The notes under the pieces were generated by a model. That model did no database searches. It saw only the letters and a list, made by a program, of their open reading frames with translations, and was not told the DNA's origin. Positions 10,066 to 17,974 of a stretch of DNA of 64,000 nt are shown piece after piece. Origin of the DNA: Pseudomonas sp. 14P_8.1_Bac3 (GTDB taxonomy: Bacteria > Pseudomonadota > Gammaproteobacteria > Pseudomonadales > Pseudomonadaceae); assembly GCF_025466085.1 (NCBI RefSeq), contig NZ_JANLOD010000001.1, forward strand, positions 1 to 64,000, in the 5' to 3' direction. The translations under genes and the position numbers were made by a program. The first letter of the stretch is position 1; each line of letters starts with the position of its first letter.

Positions 10066-10167
10066 CTGTAGGAGCGAGCATGCTCGCGATGGACGAAAGA
10101 GCGCCGCGGGGTGTCAGGCCCCCAACGTCATCGTTGACCACCATCGCGAGCATGCTCGCTCCTACAG
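10066..10167. repeat. REP-type palindromic element with 27-bp perfect arms
   Basis: The arms at 10066-10092 and 10141-10167 are perfect 27-base complements (core GTAGGAGCGAGCATGCTCGC) with a 48-base spacer. It begins 10 bases after the tonB stop, a typical intergenic REP pair. Confidence 0.88.
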
Positions 10168-10265
10168 GAACGGCATCAGGTTGTGTCATTCAACACGCTC
10201 TCTGATAACGTGCGTCTATCGATTGCAGCCGGTATGCTTGGCCCGCAACTTCATGGACGCTCGCT

Positions 10266-11195
10266 ATGACTCTTACAGAATTACGCTACATCGTTACCCT
10301 CGCCCAAGAACAACACTTCGGCCACGCGGCCGAGCGTTGCCACGTCAGTCAGCCGACCCTGTCGGTGGGCGTGAAAAAGCTTGAAGACGAACTCGGTGTG
10401 CTGATTTTCGAGCGCAGCAAGAGCGCCGTGCGCCTGACCCCGGTCGGCGAAGGCATCGTGGCCCAGGCGCAAAAAGTCCTGGAGCAGGCCCAAGGCATTC
10501 GCGAACTGGCCCAGGCCGGCAAGAACCAGTTGACCGCTCCGCTGAAAGTCGGCGCGATCTACACCGTTGGCCCGTACCTGTTCCCGCACCTGATTCCGCA
10601 ACTGCACCGGGTCGCCCCGCAGATGCCGTTGTACATCGAAGAAAACTTTACCCACGTGCTGCGCGACAAACTGCGCAACGGCGAGCTCGACGCGATCATC
10701 ATCGCCCTGCCGTTCAACGAAGCCGACGTACTGACGCTGCCGCTCTACGATGAGCCGTTCTACGTACTGATGCCGGCCCAGCACCCGTGGACGCAAAAAG
10801 AATCCATCGACGCTGCGCTGCTCAACGACAAGAGCCTGCTGCTGCTCGGCGAGGGCCACTGCTTCCGCGATCAAGTGCTGGAAGCCTGCCCGACGCTGAC
10901 CAATGGCAAGGACGGCGCCAAGCACACCACCGTGGAATCCAGCTCGCTGGAGACCATCCGCCACATGGTCGCTTCCGGCCTCGGCATTTCGATCCTGCCG
11001 CTGTCGGCGGTGGACAGCCATCACTACGCTCCCGGCATCATCGCAGTGCGCCCACTGACGCCACCGGTGCCCTTCCGTACCGTGGCCATCGCCTGGCGTG
11101 CAAGCTTCCCGCGGCCGAAAGCGATCGAGATCCTCGCTGACTCCATTCGCCTGTGCTCGGTGGCCAAGCCGCCGGTGCCGGTGGTTGCGGCTTAA
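10266..11195 (+). CDS. oxyR: Hydrogen peroxide sensor/regulator OxyR
   Basis: OxyR is a LysR-type regulator that forms a disulfide on contact with H2O2 and activates catalase, ahpC and related genes. The 309-aa protein has an N-terminal winged helix-turn-helix (AAERCHVSQPTLSVGVKKLE at residues 21-40) and the LysR substrate-binding fold. Two redox cysteines lie in GHCFRDQVLEACP, at Cys199 and Cys208, exactly the OxyR spacing. recG follows after 9 bp, an oxyR-recG pair conserved in pseudomonads. Confidence 0.97.
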   Translation: MTLTELRYIVTLAQEQHFGHAAERCHVSQPTLSVGVKKLEDELGVLIFERSKSAVRLTPVGEGIVAQAQKVLEQAQGIRELAQAGKNQLTAPLKVGAIYTVGPYLFPHLIPQLHRVAPQMPLYIEENFTHVLRDKLRNGELDAIIIALPFNEADVLTLPLYDEPFYVLMPAQHPWTQKESIDAALLNDKSLLLLGEGHCFRDQVLEACPTLTNGKDGAKHTTVESSSLETIRHMVASGLGISILPLSAVDSHHYAPGIIAVRPLTPPVPFRTVAIAWRASFPRPKAIEILADSIRLCSVAKPPVPVVAA

Positions 11196-11204
11196 GTCGC
11201 AGTC

Positions 11205-13280
11205 ATGACCGAGTTGTCGCAAGTGTCGGTCACGGCACTCAAGGGGGTCGGCGAGGCCATGGCCGAGAAACTGGCCAAGGTCGGCCTGGAGAACCTCCAG
11301 GACGTGCTGTTCCACCTGCCGCTGCGTTATCAGGACCGCACCCGCGTGGTCCCGATCGGTCACTTGCGGCCTGGGCAAGACGCCGTGATCGAAGGCACCG
11401 TCAGCGGTGCCGACGTGGTCATGGGCCGTCGCCGCAGCCTCGTCGTGCGCCTCCAGGACGGCACCGGCGGGCTTAGCCTGCGCTTCTACCATTTCAGCAA
11501 CGCCCAGAAAGAAGGCCTCAAGCGCGGTACGCGGATTCGCTGCTACGGCGAAGCGCGGCCCGGTGCCTCAGGGCTGGAAATCTATCACCCGGAATACCGC
11601 GCCATCACCGGCGACGAACCGCCGCCGGTGGATGAAACCCTGACGCCGGTCTACCCGCTCACCGAAGGCCTGACCCAGCAACGCCTGCGCCAGTTGTGCA
11701 TGCAGACCCTGACGATGCTCGGCCCGACCAGCCTGCCCGACTGGCTGCCGACCGAACTGGCGCGGGACTATCAACTGGCGCCGCTGGCCGATGCGATCCG
11801 CTACCTGCATCATCCGCCCGCCGATGCCGACGTCGACGAACTCGCCCTCGGTCATCACTGGGCCCAGCACCGCTTGGCCTTCGAAGAACTGCTGACCCAT
11901 CAACTGTCCCAGCAACGCCTGCGAGAAAGCATGCGTTCGCTACGCGCGCCGGCGATGCCGAAAGCGACACGATTGCCGGCTAAATATCTGGCCAATCTGG
12001 GCTTCGCACCGACCGGCGCTCAGCAGCGCGTCGGCAACGAAATCGCCTATGACCTCAGCCAGCACGAACCGATGCTGCGCTTGATTCAAGGCGACGTGGG
12101 CGCCGGTAAGACCGTGGTCGCCGCCCTCGCCGCACTCCAGGCGCTCGAGGCCGGTTACCAAGTGGCCCTGATGGCGCCCACCGAAATCCTCGCCGAACAG
12201 CATTTCATCACCTTCAAGCGCTGGCTCGAACCGCTGGGCATCGAGGTCGCCTGGCTGGCCGGCAAGCTCAAGGGCAAAAACCGCGTCGCCGCGCTGGAAC
12301 AGATCGCCAGCGGTACGCCGATGGTGGTCGGCACCCACGCGCTGTTTCAGGATGAAGTGCAATTCAAGAACCTCGCGCTGGTGATCATCGACGAACAGCA
12401 TCGATTCGGCGTGCAGCAGCGGCTGGCGCTGCGGCAGAAAGGTGTTGGCGGACGGATGTGCCCACATCAGCTGATCATGACCGCCACGCCAATCCCACGG
12501 ACGCTGGCCATGAGCGCCTACGCCGACCTCGACACCTCGATCCTCGACGAACTTCCGCCCGGCCGAACCCCGGTGAACACGGTGCTGGTCACCGACACCC
12601 GGCGCGTCGAAGTCATTGAGCGGGTGCGCGGCGCCTGCGCCGAAGGGCGTCAGGCCTACTGGGTGTGCACGCTGATCGAAGAATCGGAAGAGCTGACCTG
12701 CCAGGCAGCGGAAACCACCTATGAAGACCTCACCGCCGCGCTGGGCGAGTTGAAGGTCGGGCTGATTCACGGCCGTATGAAACCGGTCGAAAAAGCCGCG
12801 GTGATGGCCGAGTTCAAGGCCGGCAACCTGCAACTGCTGGTCGCGACCACGGTGATTGAAGTCGGCGTCGACGTGCCCAACGCCAGCCTGATGATCATCG
12901 AAAACCCCGAGCGCCTGGGCCTGGCGCAACTGCACCAGTTGCGCGGTCGCGTCGGCCGGGGCAGCGCCGCCAGCCATTGCGTGCTGCTCTACCATCCGCC
13001 GCTGTCGCAGATTGGTCGCCAGCGCCTGGGCATCATGCGCGAGACCAACGACGGGTTTGTCATCGCCGAAAAAGACCTCGAATTGCGCGGCCCCGGTGAA
13101 ATGCTCGGCACGCGGCAGACAGGTCTGCTTCAATTCAAGGTCGCCGACCTGATGCGCGACGCCGATTTGCTGCCCGCCGTGCGTGACGCCGCCCAGGCAT
13201 TGCTCGAGCGCTGGCCGGATCACGTCAGTCCGCTGCTCGATCGCTGGCTGCGCCATGGGCAGCAATACGGCCAAGTGTGA
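11205..13280 (+). CDS. recG: ATP-dependent DNA helicase RecG
   Basis: RecG remodels stalled replication forks and branch-migrates recombination intermediates. The 691-aa protein has an N-terminal wedge/OB domain (about residues 50-150), Walker A GDVGAGKT at 296-303, the DEQH box at 396-399, motif III TATPIPRT and the C-terminal helicase motifs (HQLRGRVGRG). The length matches E. coli RecG (693 aa). The start ATG lies 9 bp after oxyR without a strong ribosome-binding site, so translation may depend on the upstream gene. Confidence 0.98.
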   Translation: MTELSQVSVTALKGVGEAMAEKLAKVGLENLQDVLFHLPLRYQDRTRVVPIGHLRPGQDAVIEGTVSGADVVMGRRRSLVVRLQDGTGGLSLRFYHFSNAQKEGLKRGTRIRCYGEARPGASGLEIYHPEYRAITGDEPPPVDETLTPVYPLTEGLTQQRLRQLCMQTLTMLGPTSLPDWLPTELARDYQLAPLADAIRYLHHPPADADVDELALGHHWAQHRLAFEELLTHQLSQQRLRESMRSLRAPAMPKATRLPAKYLANLGFAPTGAQQRVGNEIAYDLSQHEPMLRLIQGDVGAGKTVVAALAALQALEAGYQVALMAPTEILAEQHFITFKRWLEPLGIEVAWLAGKLKGKNRVAALEQIASGTPMVVGTHALFQDEVQFKNLALVIIDEQHRFGVQQRLALRQKGVGGRMCPHQLIMTATPIPRTLAMSAYADLDTSILDELPPGRTPVNTVLVTDTRRVEVIERVRGACAEGRQAYWVCTLIEESEELTCQAAETTYEDLTAALGELKVGLIHGRMKPVEKAAVMAEFKAGNLQLLVATTVIEVGVDVPNASLMIIENPERLGLAQLHQLRGRVGRGSAASHCVLLYHPPLSQIGRQRLGIMRETNDGFVIAEKDLELRGPGEMLGTRQTGLLQFKVADLMRDADLLPAVRDAAQALLERWPDHVSPLLDRWLRHGQQYGQV

Positions 13281-13358
13281 GCACCGTCGCAGATTCTGGA
13301 CGATGCGGTTAAACAAGCTGGTTATACTCCTGCAATTGTTTGAATACGGATACAGACT

Positions 13359-14759
13359 ATGACTGAAGCTGCCCTCGCCCCCGAAACCCCGCACGCTCCG
13401 TCTGTTATTCGGCTGCTGCTCGGCAAACTGGGCATCGCCTACGAAGAAGTACTGGACCATCACGGCCTCAACGCCTCGCGCAAAGTGCAGGCGGTGTTGC
13501 TCGACGACGCCGTGGGCGCGCTGATGGTGCTGTTCCCGCAGAGCCAGTTGCTCGACCTCAATCGCCTCTCCGAACTGACCGGCCGACGCCTGACCGCGGT
13601 GTCCACCGAACGCCTGGAAAAGATGCTCGGCAAACACAGCCTGAGCCTGTTGCCCGGCTTGCCGGCGCTGACCACTTCGCCCTGCCTGTATGAAGAAAGC
13701 CTGCTGCGCGAACCGAAGTTGCTAATCAACTCGGGCGAGCCGGGCGTGCTGCTGGAAATCACCAGCGACGACTTCAAGACCATGCTGACCAAGGCCAGCG
13801 CCGCCAACTTCGGCGAAAACCTGACCAGCATCCGTCCGAACCTCGACCGTCCCGACGATGACCGCGAGGAAATCACCCAGGCCGTTCAAGCGTTCACCGC
13901 GCGACGCATCCAGCAACGCCTGGAATCCACCATCGAGATTCCGCCGCTGGCTGAAACCGCGCAGAAAATCATCAAACTGCGCGTCGACCCCAACGCCACC
14001 ATCGACGACATCACCGGCGTGGTCGAAACCGACCCGGCGCTGGCCGCACAAGTCGTGAGCTGGGCGGCGTCGCCCTACTACGCGTCGCCGGGCAAGATCC
14101 GTTCGGTGGAAGATGCGATCGTGCGCGTGCTGGGTTTCGACCTGGTGATCAACCTCGCGCTGGGCCTGGCGCTGGGCAAAACCCTGAGCCTGCCCAAAGA
14201 TCATCCGCAGCACACCACGCCGTACTGGCACCAGTCGATCTACACCGCTGCCGTCATCGAAGGCCTGACCCGCGCCATGCCCCGCGCCCAGCGCCCGGAA
14301 GCCGGCCTGACCTACCTCGCCGGCCTGCTGCACAACTTCGGTTACTTGCTGCTGGCCCACGTATTCCCGCCACACTTTTCGCTGATCTGCCGACACCTGG
14401 AGGTCAACCCGCACCTGTGCCATAGCTACATCGAGCAACACTTGCTGGGCATCAGCCGCGAACAGATCGGCTCCTGGTTGATGCGCTATTGGGACATGCC
14501 CGAGGAACTCGCCACCGCGCTACGCTTCCAGCACGACCCAACCTACGATGGCGCCTACGCCGAGTACCCGAACCTGGTGTGCCTGGCCGTACGCCTGCTG
14601 CGCGGCCGCGGCATCGGCTCCGGTCCGGATGAAGACATCCCGGAGGCGCTGCTGGAACGGGTTGGTTTGACTCGCGACAAGGCCAACGACGTCGTCAGCA
14701 AAGTGCTGGAGGCTGAGGTGCTGCTGCGCGAACTGGCGTCGCAGTTCACCCAGGCTTGA
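13359..14759 (+). CDS. Deacylase-like/HDOD two-domain protein
   Basis: This 466-aa protein joins an N-terminal YbaK/aminoacyl-tRNA deacylase-like region (about residues 10-155) to a C-terminal HDOD domain (about 190-400, with LAAQVVSWAASPYY, LGFDLVINLALGLALGKTL and YLAGLLHNFGYLLLAHVFP). HDOD domains are catalytically inert HD-fold modules linked to signalling and cell-cycle control. YbaK-type domains hydrolyse misacylated tRNA, but I did not confirm the catalytic lysine. The combination is known in pseudomonads without, as far as I know, a settled function. It is the last core gene before the accessory block. Confidence 0.8.
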   Translation: MTEAALAPETPHAPSVIRLLLGKLGIAYEEVLDHHGLNASRKVQAVLLDDAVGALMVLFPQSQLLDLNRLSELTGRRLTAVSTERLEKMLGKHSLSLLPGLPALTTSPCLYEESLLREPKLLINSGEPGVLLEITSDDFKTMLTKASAANFGENLTSIRPNLDRPDDDREEITQAVQAFTARRIQQRLESTIEIPPLAETAQKIIKLRVDPNATIDDITGVVETDPALAAQVVSWAASPYYASPGKIRSVEDAIVRVLGFDLVINLALGLALGKTLSLPKDHPQHTTPYWHQSIYTAAVIEGLTRAMPRAQRPEAGLTYLAGLLHNFGYLLLAHVFPPHFSLICRHLEVNPHLCHSYIEQHLLGISREQIGSWLMRYWDMPEELATALRFQHDPTYDGAYAEYPNLVCLAVRLLRGRGIGSGPDEDIPEALLERVGLTRDKANDVVSKVLEAEVLLRELASQFTQA

Positions 14760-14762
14760 AAG

Positions 14763-14829
14763 CTTCGCGAGCAGGCTCGCTCCCACAAGGGTTCAGGTAA
14801 TTCCTGTGGGAGCGAGGCCGCTCGCGATG
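14763..14829. repeat. REP-type palindromic element after the HDOD gene
   Basis: The left arm TTCGCGAGCAGGCTCGCTCC (from 14764) and right arm GGAGCGAGGCCGCTCGCGA (to 14828) pair imperfectly, with two mismatches in the core and a short spacer. It starts within a few bases of the upstream stop codon. Confidence 0.8.
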
Positions 14830-15009
14830 AAGTCAACGCGGTCTACCTGACCATCACCAAACCTTGGTTTCAAATACTTGTTACCCCTGATCAGATCACC
14901 CGATCTCGATATACAAGACATCCTCCTAACCCGATCGTCGGCTACGGGCCATCTACGGACAACAGACTACCGTGCTCCTATGATTTGACTGCACATAGAG
15001 GGCTTTCCT

Positions 15010-15195
15010 ATGACTCAAACCACGGCTGTCAGTGTTGCAAGCCAGGTCCGCAAACTTTCCAAAGAGCACATGGTCCCTGCCGACCCTGACGGCATGAGCC
15101 GTATGGCGGTACTCATTACCCGTATGGCGGGGGATGTGGTGGAGCTGGATGGCGTCGAACAATTGCTCGTCAATCTCAAGAAAAAGGCATTCTAA
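15010..15195 (+). CDS. Small protein, possible VbhA/AntF-like Fic antitoxin
   Basis: This 61-aa acidic/basic protein is predicted all-helical. From memory, its second half (about residues 24-60, VPADPDGMSRMAVLITRMAG then a VELDGVEQLLVNLKKK end) aligns with the small antitoxin VbhA of Fic toxins, which shares a xPDPxxxxxM block, a GE-type turn and a basic C-terminal helix. The inhibitory (S/T)xxxE(G/N) motif expected before the PDP block is not recognisable: the equivalent residues would be LSKEHM. A GAGGG lies upstream of the ATG. The next gene, 70 bp downstream, looks like a truncated Fic protein, which supports the idea. The assignment is an inference. Confidence 0.45.
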   Translation: MTQTTAVSVASQVRKLSKEHMVPADPDGMSRMAVLITRMAGDVVELDGVEQLLVNLKKKAF

Positions 15196-15265
15196 GTAAA
15201 TCCGAGACCTTGGCACTCCAAGGACGCTACCTTCAGAAAAGACGCTCGAAGAAACGTAGCGCGTA

Positions 15266-15607
15266 ATGTTTGATCCATTCGGCGACTTTGAAACGGCTGA
15301 ATATCTGCAAAATTCGCTGCAGCTGAAAGACCCCACTGAAGTAAAAGAATCAGAGCATCTTTCTTTCGAGTTGAGCATCGAAGACGCCCTTGCCTATCTG
15401 GCCAAGAAGAAGCTAATCGATTATGAGGCAGTACTGAGCGCTCACGAGATTCTGTTCTCGCACTGCCCCTTGGTGCGCCTGAATCGGATGACTGAAGGGG
15501 CGATCTTGCTCCAGGCGGCGATCCGACAAAAAACCTGCAAGCGAACTGAAAAACCTCACGCCTTAGGCTTGGCCTTACGCGGCTTCAAATACCTGGTCAA
15601 CCCCTGA
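15266..15607 (+). pseudogene. Probable truncated Fic-domain protein (N-terminal remnant)
   Basis: The 113-aa frame starts MFDPFGDFETAEYLQNSLQL and continues to DYEAVLSAHEILFS at residues 52-65. This resembles the N-terminal part of Fic/DOC toxins of the type DPFGDFETxGYLRN ... YxxxLxxHxxLFSxxYPWAGQ. After HEILFS the similarity fades: the PWAGQ-like element is garbled and the catalytic HPFxxGNGR motif is absent. The last 52 bases overlap the convergent gene at 15556-15939, so the tail is probably non-native. If so, the AMP-transferase activity is lost and only a remnant of a toxin-antitoxin pair remains. It could also be an unrelated small protein. Confidence 0.45.
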
Positions 15608-15939
15608 AACCAGATCACCAACGCCGGGTTGCCCTTGATCTGAATCGACTTGTCCTGAATCCCCGTCATGAACGCCAACTGCTTGTTCTTCGCCTGCATT
15701 GTGGCAAAGCCATAAGCCGCATCCTTAAACGCAATCGCAAACGCCGGCGTTGCATACATGCCGGACTTGCTGGTAATGCGTTGATCCTTGACCAGGAAAT
15801 GCCGCGCGACTTTCCCGTCCAGGGTTTGTAGCTGAAACACCAATTCCTTGTCGCCCAACTGCTGCTGGAACGCGGGATTTTTCCGGCTGGCCTTACCCAT
15901 CAACACACCCAGCATCCACAGAAGAAAACGAAATTTCAT
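15556..15939 (-). CDS. Conserved hypothetical protein, SCP2-like
   Basis: This 127-aa protein has an N-terminal hydrophobic stretch (residues 1-15, MKFRFLLWMLGVLMG) and a basic C-terminus (KPRKAKPKA). The middle part (FQLQTLDGKVARHFLVKDQRI ... PAFAIAFKDAAYGFATM ... GNPALVIWFQGL) has the layout of sterol-carrier-protein-2-like folds, a ligand-binding domain. This is a pattern judgement only. Pseudomonad orthologues of this type are, in my memory, poorly named. No ribosome-binding site stands out (AAAAGG/GAGGCT region before ATG). It converges with the Fic-like remnant. Confidence 0.65.
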   Translation of the reverse strand: MKFRFLLWMLGVLMGKASRKNPAFQQQLGDKELVFQLQTLDGKVARHFLVKDQRITSKSGMYATPAFAIAFKDAAYGFATMQAKNKQLAFMTGIQDKSIQIKGNPALVIWFQGLTRYLKPRKAKPKA

Positions 15940-16100
15940 GCGTGCAGCCTCAAAAGGGAAATGAACGGCGGAGGCAGTGTAACGGCTCTGGGGAGGAACG
16001 CTACTGTTGTGCAGTGTTAGAAGAAGATGGTGGTGTTTTTGGCGTCAATGACTACCAAGTCACGTAGGTATGACGCGGCCGAAGCTGAAAAGGGTGATTC

Positions 16101-16200
16101 TGTGGGAGCCAGCCTGCAGGCGATGGTTGCAAAGGCGTCGCGGGGTATCAGGCAGCACGCGTTATCGTTAACGAACATCGCCAGCGTGCTCGCTCCTACA
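16101..16200. repeat. REP-type element, imperfect hybrid arms
   Basis: TGTGGGAGCCAGCCTGCAGG (from 16101) faces CATCGCCAGCGTGCTCGCTC (16176-16196 region, ending CCTACA at 16200). The left arm is of the GCCAGCC class and the right arm of the GAGCxxGCTC class, so pairing is imperfect. It lies just downstream of stk1, at the 3' end of the T6SS operon. Confidence 0.65.
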
Positions 16201-16229
16201 GATTCCCGGGTCGTATCGCGGAATCGGGT

Positions 16230-17249
16230 TCAGAAACCCCGTAGAGACCGTTTGCCGATGACAAGTCGTTGCAGCCACGACGACGTGTCGCCCATGGCGT
16301 CACGCAGTTGTTCGGCGGTGATCGTTCGATCGGCCGCATCGAATGCCAGCGCCCTTCGCAGGGCTGGCCAACAGTGTTTCGGAAGATTTTTCGGCGCGCG
16401 CAACTCGCGCTCCAGGTGTTCGTCACGGGCCTGGGTCGAGGGCAGGCGCCGGAACGGATGTTTGCCGCTCGCCAACTCGTAGAGCACGCACGCCACGCTA
16501 TAGACGTCTGCACTGGCTGACAGAGGCTGACCTTCAAGCAATTCCGGCGCGGCGTAGCCGGGCGTCCAGGCGTTGAAGCGGTCGCGACTCAGTTGCGCCA
16601 GGCCGGGCAGGATGCCTGTCTCAGCCTGGCCCAGACCGAAGTCAAACAGGCGCACGCCTTCTTCACTGAGCATCACGTTGCTTGGCTTCATGTCGCCGTG
16701 CAGCACGCCGCGCGCGTGGGCGTAGGCCAACGCGTCGAGCAGCGGCAACGCGATATCGCGCAGTTCTTTCCACGGCAGGCCAAGTGGCCGCTCGCAGAGC
16801 AGTTTGTCCAGGGTCAACCCACGCATGAGTTCCATGGTGATGAAAGCACGCTGGCAATCGATGTCCACCTCAAAGGTGTGCGGGCGCAGCACGTTGTCGT
16901 GGCGCAGGCGCCGGGTCAGGGCGAACTCACTGTAGAGCAAGGCCGTGGCGTCCGGCGATTCGGCGAATGCTTCGCTGAGTACTTTCAGCGCGAGGTAGGG
17001 ATTGGGGTCGCCGAACTGCTCACTCAGCAGATCCCGTGCCCGGTAGACCAGGCCCATGCCGCCGGCACCGAGCAGGCGTTCGATGCGGTATCGGCCTGCC
17101 AGCACTTGCGGCATTGCACCGACGCTGCCCCTGGCCGGCAGCGAATCTGGCTCCGCGGTGTGGGCCCTGGCGAATGCAAAGTAAGTCAGGTTGATAGCCT
17201 GTTCTTCACCCGTCAGCGAATCGTCAAGCGCCAGCGTGAGTTGGCTCAT
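16230..17249 (-). CDS. stk1: T6SS-associated serine/threonine protein kinase Stk1
   Basis: This is a 339-aa Hanks-type protein kinase encoded at the end of the T6SS operon. It has the glycine loop LLGAGGMGLVYRA (59-71), catalytic Lys89 (LALKVL), the catalytic-loop variant HGDMKPSNV (184-192, replacing HRD), DFG at 203-205 and the APE-type segment GYAAPELLEG. No membrane span or extracellular domain follows, so it should be cytosolic, unlike PpkA. It overlaps stp1 by ATGA. In P. aeruginosa HSI-II the same pair is Stk1/Stp1. By analogy it may phosphorylate the FHA protein, which is an inference. The ATG at 17249 is chosen over an upstream extension lacking kinase similarity. Confidence 0.93.
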   Translation of the reverse strand: MSQLTLALDDSLTGEEQAINLTYFAFARAHTAEPDSLPARGSVGAMPQVLAGRYRIERLLGAGGMGLVYRARDLLSEQFGDPNPYLALKVLSEAFAESPDATALLYSEFALTRRLRHDNVLRPHTFEVDIDCQRAFITMELMRGLTLDKLLCERPLGLPWKELRDIALPLLDALAYAHARGVLHGDMKPSNVMLSEEGVRLFDFGLGQAETGILPGLAQLSRDRFNAWTPGYAAPELLEGQPLSASADVYSVACVLYELASGKHPFRRLPSTQARDEHLERELRAPKNLPKHCWPALRRALAFDAADRTITAEQLRDAMGDTSSWLQRLVIGKRSLRGF

Positions 17250-17974
17250 TGGCGGATCACCACGGCCGTCAGGTTGTCTCGGGCCGATCCCCGCAACGCG
17301 CCATCGAACAGCCGCTCCAGCGCAACGTGCGGTGCGGTCAGGCTCAGCGCGCTCCCCAGAGCATCGCTGCCCAGCTCGTTGTACAAACCATCGCTGCACA
17401 ACAGAAACGCATCACCGGGGTGGATCTGGAGTTCGAGCACCTCCAGTGCCAGTTGCTCGGACGCGCCGACCGCACGGGTCAACGCGTGAGCCGAAGGATG
17501 GGCGCGGGCGTCTTCGACGCTCATCTGTTGCTCGTCGATCAGTTGCTGTTGCAGCGAATGGTCCTTCGACAGTTGATACAACCGCTGGCCACGCCACATA
17601 TAGCAACGACTATCGCCGGCCCAGATGCAGGCCGCGCGATTGCCCTCCACCACCAGCGTCACCACGGTGCTACCCATGATGCTGTCGTGGCGTCCGTCGG
17701 TGACGGTCAACTCCTGACCCAGGCGACGGTTGAGCCAGTGCAGGCACTGACGAATGCCTTTGAGGCGTTCGTCGAAGTCCTCCTGCGCCGGCAATTCCGC
17801 CAGGCTGGCGACGATCAACTGGCTGGCGATGTCGCCGCCCTGATGACCGCCCATGCCGTCCGCAACCGCCCACAGCCCTTGCTGTGGGCAGTCGAGAAAA
17901 GCATCTTCGTTGCGTGGCCGAACCTTGCCGGCGTCGGTGCGCGCCGCGCTGCGCCAGGGCCTGGCAATTTGCAT
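17246..17974 (-). CDS. stp1: T6SS-associated PP2C phosphatase Stp1
   Basis: This 242-aa PPM/PP2C-type serine/threonine phosphatase should reverse Stk1 phosphorylation. Metal-binding aspartates appear in VRPRNEDAF, VADGMGGHQGG, LCSDGLYNEL and the final DNLTAVVIR, the classical motif set. Its ATG overlaps the tssM stop as TGATG, and its stop overlaps the stk1 start, so tssM-stp1-stk1 are translationally coupled. Confidence 0.94.
   Translation of the reverse strand: MQIARPWRSAARTDAGKVRPRNEDAFLDCPQQGLWAVADGMGGHQGGDIASQLIVASLAELPAQEDFDERLKGIRQCLHWLNRRLGQELTVTDGRHDSIMGSTVVTLVVEGNRAACIWAGDSRCYMWRGQRLYQLSKDHSLQQQLIDEQQMSVEDARAHPSAHALTRAVGASEQLALEVLELQIHPGDAFLLCSDGLYNELGSDALGSALSLTAPHVALERLFDGALRGSARDNLTAVVIRQ

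Noticed and set aside
11940..13637. A 565-codon minus-strand frame opposite recG.
   Set aside because: It is an antisense shadow of recG and the start of the HDOD gene; no domain resemblance.
15426..15500. A simple one-base frameshift that would restore Fic catalytic motifs.
   Set aside because: Reading the alternative frames after HEILFS gives early stops and no HPFxxGNGR motif; the missing part is not present downstream.
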